Shown piece by piece: positions 1 to 5,809 of a stretch of DNA of 12,172 nucleotides. The notes beneath the pieces were generated by a model. It searched no databases and was not told where the DNA came from. It saw only the letters and a program-made list of their open reading frames with translations. Each line of letters opens with the position of its first letter. Position 1 is the stretch's first letter. The position numbers and the translations under genes are program-made. This DNA comes from Kiritimatiellia bacterium (lineage in GTDB: Bacteria > Verrucomicrobiota > Kiritimatiellia > RFP12 > UBA1067), in NCBI GenBank assembly GCA_017385345.1, contig JAFNRY010000010.1, forward strand, positions 1 through 12,172, in the 5' to 3' direction.

Positions 1-235
1 ACCCATCATAAGATCCCTGCTCGACTACAACGACTACTACATGCTTCTCGCCGACATCGGCGACTACTGCAAAGTCCAGGACAAAGTCGATGCGACGTAC
101 CGCGATCCGGCCAAATGGAACGCGATGTCACTCGCCAACATCGCGCGCTCCGGCAGATTCTCGTCCGACAGATCCGTGATGGAATACGCGCGCGGGATAT
201 GGGGCATAGACCCGGTCCGGTTCGGCAGTCTCTGA
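1..235 (+). CDS. glgP: Glycogen/starch (alpha-glucan) phosphorylase, C-terminal fragment
   Basis: Glycogen phosphorylase releases glucose-1-phosphate from alpha-1,4-glucans in the cytoplasm, using pyridoxal phosphate. Only the last 77 codons are present. The frame is open from base 2, so the gene begins left of the window. The visible part matches the extreme C-terminus of the family: DYNDYYMLLADIGDYCKVQD, then a Trp-containing helix, then NIARSGRFSSDRSVMEYA and a final IWGIDPVR. E. coli GlgP/MalP end in nearly the same way (NIA-x-G-x-FSSDR-x-I-x-EYA, IWHIDPVRL). The catalytic and PLP-binding parts lie outside the window and cannot be checked. The stop is 20 bases before yitT, suggesting co-transcription. 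glgP and malP cannot be told apart from this tail alone. Confidence 0.9.
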   Translation, partial: PIIRSLLDYNDYYMLLADIGDYCKVQDKVDATYRDPAKWNAMSLANIARSGRFSSDRSVMEYARGIWGIDPVRFGSL

Positions 236-255
236 CCAAATAAAGGAAACCGGCG

Positions 256-1170
256 ATGGCGAAGAGGGATTTCCGCGTATTCGCTAAAAGATACGGCGTT
301 CTCGCTTTCGCCTCGCTGGCGTGCGCCTTTTCCTACACCACGTTCGTGGATTGGGGCGGGCTATACCCCGGCGGGGCGACGGGGCTTTCGATCTTCCTGC
401 AGCGCCTCGCGCAGCGCTTGTGCGACGTCGCCGGCATCGACTTCACCGTCCCCTTCTCGCCGATAAGCCTCGTACTGAACGGCATACCGGCCTACATCGG
501 CTTCAAGTACATCGGCAAGCGCTTTACGATACGTTCGGTCGCGGTCATCGTAATGACGAGTTTCTTCACCGATCTTCTGCCGAAAGGAACAATCGAATCG
601 CTCATTCCGGCCGCTGAACTCGCAAGACTGAAATCGGACCCCTTCGTAGCGAGCATTTTCGGCGGCATAATCTTCGGGTTCGGCATGTCGCTCTGCTTGC
701 GCTGCCAGGCCACGACCGGAGGAACGGACTTCATCGCGATATACCTTTCCGAGAAGAAAGGCAAGGAGACCTGGAATCTCATTCTCGCCATCAACGCCTG
801 CATCCTCCTGAGCGCAGGCTACGAGTTCGGTTGGCGCGGTTCGCTCTATTCGATCGTGTACCAGTTCATATCGACCCAGGTAGTGCACTTGATGTACCGC
901 GCGTACCAGAACCAGACGCTGTTCATAGTGACCTCGCGCCCCAAGAAGATAAGCGAAGCCATACACCGCCTGAGCCACCACGGAGCGACCATCATAGAGG
1001 CCAGAGGCAGCTATTCCGATGAAAAGAAAGGCATTGTCTATTCCGTTGTGGCTGCAGACGATACCGCGAAAATCTATGCTTTGTGCAAGACGATCGATCC
1101 CGGCGCGTTCATCGGCACCATGAACGCTTCGCGCGTCATCGGACGCTTCTACATGAGACCGAGGGACTGA
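256..1170 (+). CDS. YitT family membrane protein (DUF161 + DUF2179)
   Basis: This is a 304-residue integral membrane protein of the YitT family, whose biochemical role is not established. The first half has the family pattern. A hydrophobic helix near residues 14-30 is followed by the glycine-rich GGLYPGGATGLS at 34-45. Further membrane segments lie near 68-83, 92-107, 131-147 and 175-190. The conserved loop CQATTGGTDFIAIYLSEKKG (150-169) corresponds to the family's StGGtDiia signature. Residues 218-300 form the soluble C-terminal DUF2179 domain (beta strand TLFIVTS, then the KKISEAIHRL helix, ending in ASRVIGRF). The start is supported by AAAGGA at 242-247, 8 bases upstream of ATG. It sits between glgP and a glycosyltransferase with gaps of 20 and 4 bases, so one operon is likely. 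Family assignment is confident; function is not. Confidence 0.88.
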   Translation: MAKRDFRVFAKRYGVLAFASLACAFSYTTFVDWGGLYPGGATGLSIFLQRLAQRLCDVAGIDFTVPFSPISLVLNGIPAYIGFKYIGKRFTIRSVAVIVMTSFFTDLLPKGTIESLIPAAELARLKSDPFVASIFGGIIFGFGMSLCLRCQATTGGTDFIAIYLSEKKGKETWNLILAINACILLSAGYEFGWRGSLYSIVYQFISTQVVHLMYRAYQNQTLFIVTSRPKKISEAIHRLSHHGATIIEARGSYSDEKKGIVYSVVAADDTAKIYALCKTIDPGAFIGTMNASRVIGRFYMRPRD

Positions 1171-1174
1171 ACGC

Positions 1175-2239
1175 ATGAAGACGGAGCGCGAGCCGCGGCC
1201 CGAATCCGCCGCGCCGCGGCGGAAAGCCGGATGCGAGTCCCTCTATACGATCCTGATCGTCACATGGAACGGCGACGATCTTTTGCGCGAATGCCTTGAA
1301 TCGCTGGCCGTCTCTCTCGCCAAACCGCCGCACTGCGTCGTAGTGGACAATGCCGCACTCGATTCGACCAGGGCGCTCTGCCGGCGCTACGGATTCGTCG
1401 ATTACGTCCCTTCCGCGGAAAACCTCGGATTCGCCGGCGGAAACAACCTTGGATGGCCTCGCTGCAAGACGAAGTACGTCTGTCTCCTCAACAACGACAC
1501 TCGCATCAGAGGAAACCCATTCGCAACCCTCGTCGATTTCATGGAACGCAACCCGCGGGCTGCCGTCACGCAGGGAACCATGATCCTTCCACGCTGCGGA
1601 GGGACGCTCGACGATTGCGGAACGACGCTCCGCTGGTACGGGGTGCAGCACCACAGGTTTTTCCGCAGTCCGCCGCCGCCGGATCTCGCCCCCGCACCGG
1701 TTTTCGCCGCAAAAGGCGCGTTCATGATGGTGCGTGCCGAAGCCGTGGACGAAGCCGGCGGATTTCTGTTCCATTCCCATTTCAAAAGCTATTACGAAGA
1801 AACCGATTTCTGCCACCGCGCCTGGCTTTCCGGCCACGAAATATGGTTCGTGCCGACCGTACCGGTCGAGCATATGCTCGGCGCCACCTCGTCAAAGCTG
1901 GACAATGCAATGGTGTGGCGACAATATATCGCAAACATACTCTTCTCTTTTTCCGCGAACTTCACAGTTGTCGGCAGATTGCGAATCCTGACCCCCTTCG
2001 CGTTCGTCTGCGTCGCATTCGCCGCCTTGAATCTGCTGCGCGGCAGATTCAGACTCTTCTGTGCGATAGCGACCGCACCATGGATAAACTTTCACCGAAG
2101 AAAAGAACTCCGCGAAACAAGAGCCATTGTCCAAAAAATCAGAAAACTAAGCGATCATGAGGTTTTAAACGCATGGCGCAGTGCAAGACACAGGTGTGGC
2201 ACCAAACAAGCTGAAAACTATGTAAGTTATATTTCATAA
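1175..2239 (+). CDS. Family 2 glycosyltransferase (rhamnosyltransferase-like)
   Basis: A 354-residue GT2 enzyme, expected to move a sugar from a nucleotide donor to a cell-surface glycan or lipid-linked acceptor on the cytoplasmic face. The GT-A fold begins at LYTILIVTWNG (residues 23-33). Next come VVVDNA (55-60), the NLGFAGGNN loop (83-91) and the metal-binding DXD-type motif LNND (105-108). The acceptor-side YYEETDFCHRAW (206-217) carries the probable catalytic Asp211. One hydrophobic segment near 270-288 may attach it to the membrane. GAGGGA at 1161-1166, 8 bases before ATG, supports the start. The last 40 or so codons become AT-rich, and the final codons overlap the 3' end of the broken minus-strand gene at 2227-2664. 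The natural C-terminus may therefore have been altered. Donor and acceptor cannot be read from sequence. Confidence 0.85.
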   Translation: MKTEREPRPESAAPRRKAGCESLYTILIVTWNGDDLLRECLESLAVSLAKPPHCVVVDNAALDSTRALCRRYGFVDYVPSAENLGFAGGNNLGWPRCKTKYVCLLNNDTRIRGNPFATLVDFMERNPRAAVTQGTMILPRCGGTLDDCGTTLRWYGVQHHRFFRSPPPPDLAPAPVFAAKGAFMMVRAEAVDEAGGFLFHSHFKSYYEETDFCHRAWLSGHEIWFVPTVPVEHMLGATSSKLDNAMVWRQYIANILFSFSANFTVVGRLRILTPFAFVCVAFAALNLLRGRFRLFCAIATAPWINFHRRKELRETRAIVQKIRKLSDHEVLNAWRSARHRCGTKQAENYVSYIS

Positions 2240-2664
2240 GAGTTTATAGCATCAATATCGGCATTCTTGTTTTTCAGAATCAAGTCGCGATCAACCAAAC
2301 GTTCAAGAACTGACATCCAGACTTCTGTACAACGTCTCTTGTCGCATGCAATCCGTGCAATTTCCGCAGTGTTATGAAGCGCACGTACTGCAACAATGGT
2401 AAAATCATCATTGTCTCCATTTGCAATCTCTGTAAGCAACTTCTCATTGCCAAGTCTTCAAACGGATAGAAGTTTTTTGTGTGCATCTGCTTTTGAGTTG
2501 TACACTTTTAGAGCTTGGTCAGGGGTCGCACATTTGCTCCAAATAAACCACTATGTTTTGGAATCGCGTTCGCTAAGTCCAGGCAGCAATTCGCGCATAT
2601 CCTTTTCTGAAACTCTCGTTGCAGCAAGAATTTGAGCGACGCTTGGTTCGTCTGTATCTACCAT
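2227..2664 (-). pseudogene. AT-rich hypothetical gene interrupted by two in-frame stops
   Basis: Read on the minus strand from ATG at 2664, one frame of 146 codons runs to a TAA at 2229-2227. It is broken by TAG at 2553-2551 and TGA at 2460-2458. The three pieces (37, 30 and 76 codons) are in the same frame with no indel and read like normal protein: VAQILAATRVSEKDMRELLP, then CATPDQALKVYNSKADAHKK, then TIVAVRALHNTAEIARIA. Each stop could come from one transition (CAG to TAG; CGA or TGG to TGA). Base composition is visibly more AT-rich than all neighbours, which suggests acquired DNA. I do not recognise the family; the last piece is alpha-helical and only faintly HEAT-like. The frame is also open upstream to an ATG at 2700, but the tRNA promoter occupies that stretch. 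No Shine-Dalgarno stands out. The rest of the 2240-2761 gap holds only the tRNA promoter. Confidence 0.6.
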
Positions 2665-2685
2665 ACCGTTTTCTCGATTTTTTGC

Positions 2686-2714
2686 TTGAAAGACGAACAT
2701 CCCTTTGGTAAAAT
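2686..2714 (+). promoter_or_regulatory. Sigma70-type promoter of tRNA-Tyr
   Basis: A -35 box TTGAAA (2686-2691, five of six consensus bases) is followed after 17 bases by a -10 box TAAAAT (2709-2714, five of six). The predicted start near 2721 gives a leader of about 40 bases before the mature tRNA. It probably drives both the tRNA and the amidase gene behind it, because no room for another promoter exists between them. It overlaps the region just upstream of the broken minus-strand gene. Confidence 0.65.
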
Positions 2715-2761
2715 ACAACTCAACCGCTGCCGGTGCGGAAGAATGCACAGCACGGGCGCGA

Positions 2762-2847
2762 GGTGGGATACTCAAGCGGTCAACGAGGGCAGACTGTAAA
2801 TCTGCTGGCTTACGCCTTCCAAGGTTCGAATCCTTGCCCCACCACCA
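2762..2847 (+). tRNA. tRNA-Tyr, anticodon GTA, CCA encoded
   Basis: The cloverleaf folds as a type II tRNA. The acceptor strands are 2762-2768 and 2837-2843, the D stem CTC/GAG is 2771-2773 and 2785-2787, and the anticodon stem GCAGA/TCTGC is 2789-2793 and 2801-2805. The loop CTGTAAA carries anticodon GTA at 2796-2798. A long variable arm occupies 2806-2819 with a GGC/GCC stem. The T stem CAAGG/CCTTG encloses TTCGAAT (2825-2831). Discriminator A2844 and CCA (2845-2847) are encoded. The overall layout closely follows bacterial tRNA-Tyr. One oddity is an A-C mismatch at the inner end of the acceptor stem (2768 against 2837, positions 7-66). The amidase start codon lies 18 bases after the CCA. 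Confidence 0.96.
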
Positions 2848-2856
2848 TTCTTCGAT

Positions 2857-2862
2857 GGAGGT
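2857..2862 (+). promoter_or_regulatory. Ribosome binding site deciding the amidase start
   Basis: GGAGGT lies between the tRNA 3' end and the amidase. It directly touches an in-frame TTG (2863) and is 3 bases from ATG (2866). A site touching the start codon would not be usable, so ATG 2866 is preferred although the spacing is shorter than the usual 5-9 bases. No other in-frame ATG lies before residue 30 or so, and the next one would remove the export signal. Confidence 0.55.
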
Positions 2863-2865
2863 TTG

Positions 2866-3834
2866 ATGGCAGTTTTCGGCATTGGTATTCTTCCGCTGTT
2901 TGCGACGGTAACGGTGGCGTTTCCAAAACCTGGCGACAGGCTCCCCCAGGTCGATCGCACGTGGATGTCCGGCGCGGTGTCGCGCGAAGTCAAATCGTTG
3001 AAAGTGCAGGGGAAAGACGTTGAAATATACCGTACCGGCGCTTGGCTCGCAATGGTCTCCGTTTCCGGCGGCGAAAACAGCATCGAGATAATCGCGGACG
3101 GCGCGACGACAAACGTATCGATCAAAGTCCAACACGGGAAGATCGCTACGGCCGGCGACGCTCCGCAAGCCGCCGGAAAGCAACCCGTTTACAAAAAACT
3201 GCCGTATGCGGCGGACGAAGCGAAAAAGCATCCGTCCGGCAAGACGCCCGGAGAGACCACTATAGCGATCGACCCCGGACACGGCGGCGAAAAGGACACT
3301 GGCGCCACGAGCCCGCACGGGCATTTCGAGAAAGACGCGAATCTTGCGCTTGCATTCGAAGTACGCCGCGCGCTCGAAGCGCTCGGCTACAAGGTGAAGA
3401 TGACGCGCGAAACGGACAGACCGCTCGTTCTGACGGACAGAGCGAGAATCGCCTGCGGAGAGGACGGAGCGGATGCATTCGTATCGATACACCACAATTC
3501 CACGCCGTACGATCGCGATCCGAGGCTCGCAAGATACACATCAGTTTACGAATGGAACGCCATCGGAAAGGCGCTGGCGGAAAAAATCAGCGCCCGTGTC
3601 GGCGCGGCGCTCGAAGGAGACGTGGAAAATCGCGGCGTGCTGCACGCGAATTTCGCAGTAACCCGCAATCCGGAGGTGCCGAGCTGTCTGGTCGAAGCGG
3701 ATTTTCTCAACACTCCAGAGGGGGAAGAGGCCGTCTGGAACGGCGTCAGGCGGCGGAAGATAGGCGAAGCGATTGCGGCCGGAATAGACGAATGGTGCAA
3801 AGGCGGCGCCGGAAGCACGGGAGAATCAAGCTGA
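2866..3834 (+). CDS. N-acetylmuramoyl-L-alanine amidase (Amidase_3, AmiC-like)
   Basis: This zinc hydrolase cuts the amide bond between MurNAc and the L-Ala of the peptide stem in peptidoglycan, acting outside the cytoplasm. Numbered from ATG 2866 (322 residues), a short hydrophobic segment at about 2-18 looks like an export signal but lacks the usual basic residues. Residues 20-110 form a beta-rich region that I cannot name. The Amidase_3 domain starts at IAIDPGHGG (133-141). Zinc ligands are His139, Glu155 (in HFEKDANLAL) and His209 (in VSIHHNS); catalytic Glu277 lies in CLVEADFLN. All key residues are present. The typical TRETD and LTDRARIA motifs occur at 180-184 and 189-196. The gene follows tRNA-Tyr by 18 bases and probably shares its promoter. 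Its stop overlaps the 3' end of ribF on the other strand by 9 bases. Confidence 0.92.
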   Translation: MAVFGIGILPLFATVTVAFPKPGDRLPQVDRTWMSGAVSREVKSLKVQGKDVEIYRTGAWLAMVSVSGGENSIEIIADGATTNVSIKVQHGKIATAGDAPQAAGKQPVYKKLPYAADEAKKHPSGKTPGETTIAIDPGHGGEKDTGATSPHGHFEKDANLALAFEVRRALEALGYKVKMTRETDRPLVLTDRARIACGEDGADAFVSIHHNSTPYDRDPRLARYTSVYEWNAIGKALAEKISARVGAALEGDVENRGVLHANFAVTRNPEVPSCLVEADFLNTPEGEEAVWNGVRRRKIGEAIAAGIDEWCKGGAGSTGESS

Positions 3835-4686
3835 GGGCGCCCGGGCGCCGCCGAAGACGGCGGCGCGGTCGGCTTCGATCTGGAGCGCAAGCGAAGCGGC
3901 GCTATTGAAAACGCGCTCGTCTCTTATTCTGCGTTTGAATTCCACCCCAACCGGCGCGCCCCGCGGATCCGCGCCGAACGCGGCGAAAGCAGAGGCGCCA
4001 TCCTCGAAATTCAACTCCAGCACCGGTTTCGTCCATGCCTTGTCGCGCATTGTCGGAGCGAAACCGAAGTTCGCCACCGCGGCGATTCCACGCACGGAAA
4101 CTTCATAGACGCCAACCGGCGGGACGACCAGACGCGGATCGGGCGCGATGTTCACCGTGGGAAATCCCAGTTCGCGTCCAAGCCGCTTGCCGTCCGTTGC
4201 GCATCCTTCCAAAATCCAGGGGCGGCCGAGCATGGCGGCGGCGGCAGCGAAATCGCCGGAAGCGACGGCGGCGCGGATGCGGGTCGAGGATATCCTGGAG
4301 CCATCGGGGGTTTCGGCGAAAGCCAGAGACTCTACCGCAAACCCGCACGACGAAAGAAAAGCGGCATCCCCGGCGCCGGCGCGTCCGAAACGCCAGTCCG
4401 CGCCGCAGCGCACGGTGTGTACGCCGCGCAAATACCGCGACACAAAACCGGCGGGGGACATGGCGGCAAGCTCCGGCGAGAAATCGAGCGCTACGACATC
4501 GCGCACGAGGGATCGTAGCATGGATACGCGGCTTTCCGGCGTCATCAGCAGCTTTGGCGGGGGCCTACGCAAAAGGATTTCGTCGGGATGGTTGATAAAC
4601 GTGACGGCGGCATCCGCACCGTCCAAAACAAGACGATGCCCGGCGTGGACGCCGTCAAAAAAACCTATCGCAACCGTGCGCGGCAT
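3826..4686 (-). CDS. ribF: Bifunctional riboflavin kinase/FMN adenylyltransferase
   Basis: RibF phosphorylates riboflavin to FMN and adenylates FMN to FAD in the cytoplasm. The 286-residue protein has both domains. The N-terminal adenylyltransferase has the nucleotide-binding motif VAIGFFDGVHAGHR (5-18), DWRFGRAGAGD (97-107) and the SSTRIR signature (133-138). The C-terminal kinase domain starts near 155 with GKRLGRELGFPTVNI (166-180), where PTxN binds metal and nucleotide. It continues with GVYEVSV and NFGFAPTM (206-213), and LELNFED (223-229) carries the probable catalytic Glu. It is slightly shorter than the common 305-315 residues because almost nothing precedes the first motif. ATG 4686 is chosen because upstream codons translate to non-conserved Ser-rich sequence inside truB. 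No Shine-Dalgarno is visible; with truB ending 10 bases upstream, translational coupling is likely. It is the last gene of the operon. Confidence 0.94.
   Translation of the reverse strand: MPRTVAIGFFDGVHAGHRLVLDGADAAVTFINHPDEILLRRPPPKLLMTPESRVSMLRSLVRDVVALDFSPELAAMSPAGFVSRYLRGVHTVRCGADWRFGRAGAGDAAFLSSCGFAVESLAFAETPDGSRISSTRIRAAVASGDFAAAAAMLGRPWILEGCATDGKRLGRELGFPTVNIAPDPRLVVPPVGVYEVSVRGIAAVANFGFAPTMRDKAWTKPVLELNFEDGASAFAAFGADPRGAPVGVEFKRRIRDERVFNSAASLALQIEADRAAVFGGARAPSA
3836..3866. repeat. GC-rich palindrome and hairpin at the amidase/ribF convergent junction
   Basis: A perfect 14-bp palindrome GGCGCCCGGGCGCC (3836-3849) overlaps a stem-loop with a perfect 9-bp stem, GCGCCGCCG/CGGCGGCGC (3845-3853 and 3858-3866), and an AAGA loop. 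It lies just after the amidase stop and inside the last codons of ribF. No T-run follows on either strand, so it is not a textbook intrinsic terminator. It could still slow polymerase or protect the amidase mRNA 3' end. Part of the symmetry may come simply from Gly-Ala-Pro codons of ribF. Confidence 0.4.
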
Positions 4687-4696
4687 CGCTTGCGAT

Positions 4697-5422
4697 TCAG
4701 AAGAGGAAAGCAGAGGCCGGCTTGACGACAGACAGCAGACCTTCTTGCGGCATGTCGAGGAGCTTGTCGAAAGGGATCGCCCCGGAGATATCAATCTTGC
4801 CCGTCTTCACGCGGCGCAGAGATTCGAGACTTGCTCCGCAGCCTACCGCGTCGCCGAAAGCGTCAACCAGCGCACGCACCACCAATCCCTTGGTGGCGCA
4901 AACGGAAAAAGGCAGGGAAGAGCCGGACTGCGCTAAGATGTCGAACTTGTACACATGGGCGAGGAACGGCTTGTGAGGGCCGGTGTCGGCCGTTTCGTAC
5001 CCGGCCGCGCCCTCGCGGCGGACCGTGCAGCGCGACGGCTCCATCTGGAATACGTCCCCTTTGAATTCCGGCATTGCCTTGGCGGCGGCTGCAGCCAGCG
5101 CCTCCGGTGCCGGCACGGGACGCTCCTCAAGGACGGCACCATGTATATCGCAGGTATCCGTCTTCAGGCCGAGACGCATGGTCCCCTCGTACGACCGGTC
5201 CGCTCCCATCAGCGAAGCCGTAAACTTGTTGGCGTCGCCGAAAAGCAGAACGAAAAGGCCGCTCGCCGCTGGATCCAGCGCCCCGCCGTGGCCGAGCTTG
5301 ACAATATTGAACTTGCGCTTTACCGACTTCAGCACGGTGGCGAACGCGATTCCCGCGGGCTTGTCCACCGGCAGAAAGCCGCTGAGCTCCTCGATCATTC
5401 TCAGCCTTGCAAGATTTGCCAT
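4697..5422 (-). CDS. truB: tRNA pseudouridine(55) synthase
   Basis: TruB converts U55 in the T loop of elongator tRNAs to pseudouridine. The 241-residue protein shows the family order. GFLPVDKPAG (15-24) is the TruB entry motif, and KLGHGGALDPAASG (42-55) contains catalytic Asp50. RSYEGTMRLGLKTDTCDIHG follows, and later KGLVVRALVDAFGDAVGCGA. The catalytic loop reads GALDP where many homologues have GTLDP. The protein is short compared with E. coli TruB (314 residues) and appears to lack the C-terminal PUA domain, a known variation. The start follows the rbfA stop directly (TAGATG), with GGAGGG at 5435-5430 placed 7 bases before ATG. Its position between rbfA and ribF is the classic arrangement and supports the identification. 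Confidence 0.94.
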   Translation of the reverse strand: MANLARLRMIEELSGFLPVDKPAGIAFATVLKSVKRKFNIVKLGHGGALDPAASGLFVLLFGDANKFTASLMGADRSYEGTMRLGLKTDTCDIHGAVLEERPVPAPEALAAAAAKAMPEFKGDVFQMEPSRCTVRREGAAGYETADTGPHKPFLAHVYKFDILAQSGSSLPFSVCATKGLVVRALVDAFGDAVGCGASLESLRRVKTGKIDISGAIPFDKLLDMPQEGLLSVVKPASAFLF

Positions 5423-5773
5423 CTAACCGCCCTCCAGCCTGTCGAGTATGGCGAGAACCTTGTCTCCCTCCTCGAGGGAACGGTCGAGTTTAAAAACCAG
5501 CCGCGGTGTGAACTTCATCTTCACTTCGCGGTTGATTATCTGCTGAAAACGGCGGGCATTGCGGGAAAGATGGACGATAGCAGCGCGTTTAAGCGCCTCG
5601 TCGCCGAACACGGAGACGTTGACCGTCGCATCGCGCAAATCTTTTCCGCATTTCACCGAAGTTACGGTAATCGAACCGGGCGGCACGCTGTCGCCCTGCA
5701 TCACGCTGAAAACAGACTCCGCGACCACCCTTCTCAAGAGGCTGTCTATTCTTTCCAATCTATCCACGGACAT
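5423..5773 (-). CDS. rbfA: 30S ribosome-binding factor A
   Basis: RbfA is a small KH-fold factor that binds the 16S rRNA 5' region and helps late maturation of the 30S subunit. The 116-residue protein has the expected length and pattern. RLERIDSLLRRVVAESVF is the N-terminal helix, followed by ITVTSVKCGKDLRDATVNVS (strands with the usual ..V..s.Dl..a.v.vs core). ARRFQQIINREVKMKFTPRL then matches the family's L..Lr..l...l.lr..P.L. The final strand and helix are SLEEGDKVLAILDRL. It heads an rbfA-truB-ribF operon. The ATG at 5773 has no Shine-Dalgarno, and a TATAAT -10 box ends only 6 bases upstream, so the mRNA is probably leaderless. In many bacteria rbfA follows infB; here it is the first gene with its own promoter. 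Confidence 0.93.
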   Translation of the reverse strand: MSVDRLERIDSLLRRVVAESVFSVMQGDSVPPGSITVTSVKCGKDLRDATVNVSVFGDEALKRAAIVHLSRNARRFQQIINREVKMKFTPRLVFKLDRSLEEGDKVLAILDRLEGG

Positions 5774-5779
5774 GCGGAT

Positions 5780-5788
5780 ATTATATCA
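5780..5788 (-). promoter_or_regulatory. Extended -10 promoter of rbfA-truB-ribF (leaderless)
   Basis: On the minus strand TGATATAAT (5788-5780) is an extended -10 element with a perfect TATAAT hexamer (5785-5780). Counting the hexamer as -12 to -7 puts +1 at about 5773, the A of the rbfA ATG. No -35 box of good quality is seen at the expected distance, which is common for TGn-type promoters. Position and lack of a Shine-Dalgarno together suggest a leaderless transcript. Confidence 0.65.
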
Positions 5789-5793
5789 GATTG

Positions 5794-5802
5794 TGGTATA
5801 AT
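5794..5802 (+). promoter_or_regulatory. Extended -10 promoter of the HEAT-like/wbaP/protease operon (leaderless)
   Basis: TGGTATAAT (5794-5802) is an extended -10 element with a perfect TATAAT (5797-5802). The predicted +1 is about 5809, one base before the ATG at 5810, and no Shine-Dalgarno lies between. No convincing -35 is present. The two opposed -10 hexamers (5780-5785 and 5797-5802) are separated by 11 bases, so polymerase should not be able to occupy both at once. Confidence 0.65.
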
Positions 5803-5809
5803 CGAAACG

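Noticed and set aside
361..1176. Long minus-strand frame opposite yitT
   Set aside because: A shadow of a GC-rich gene: compositionally odd, no start signal, and yitT on the other strand has clear family motifs.
2458..2553. TAG and TGA read as pyrrolysine or selenocysteine
   Set aside because: Two different stops in one short gene, no visible SECIS-like hairpin reasoned out after the TGA, and no known selenoprotein or Pyl-protein context. Decay is simpler.
2240..2847. Integrated element using tRNA-Tyr as attachment site
   Set aside because: The AT-rich DNA lies on the 5' side of the tRNA. I saw no integrase and no repeat of the tRNA 3' end in the window, so only acquisition in general can be suggested.
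2665..3495. Minus-strand frame open across the amidase and tRNA-Tyr, continuous with the broken gene
   Set aside because: It passes through a folded tRNA and lies antisense to a complete amidase. The protein-like part begins only near 2664-2700.
4955..5809. Open plus-strand frame upstream of and continuous with the HEAT-like protein
   Set aside because: It runs antisense to truB and rbfA, which have strong family matches. The translation is low-quality and Arg-rich, and the promoter and signal segment place the real start at 5810.
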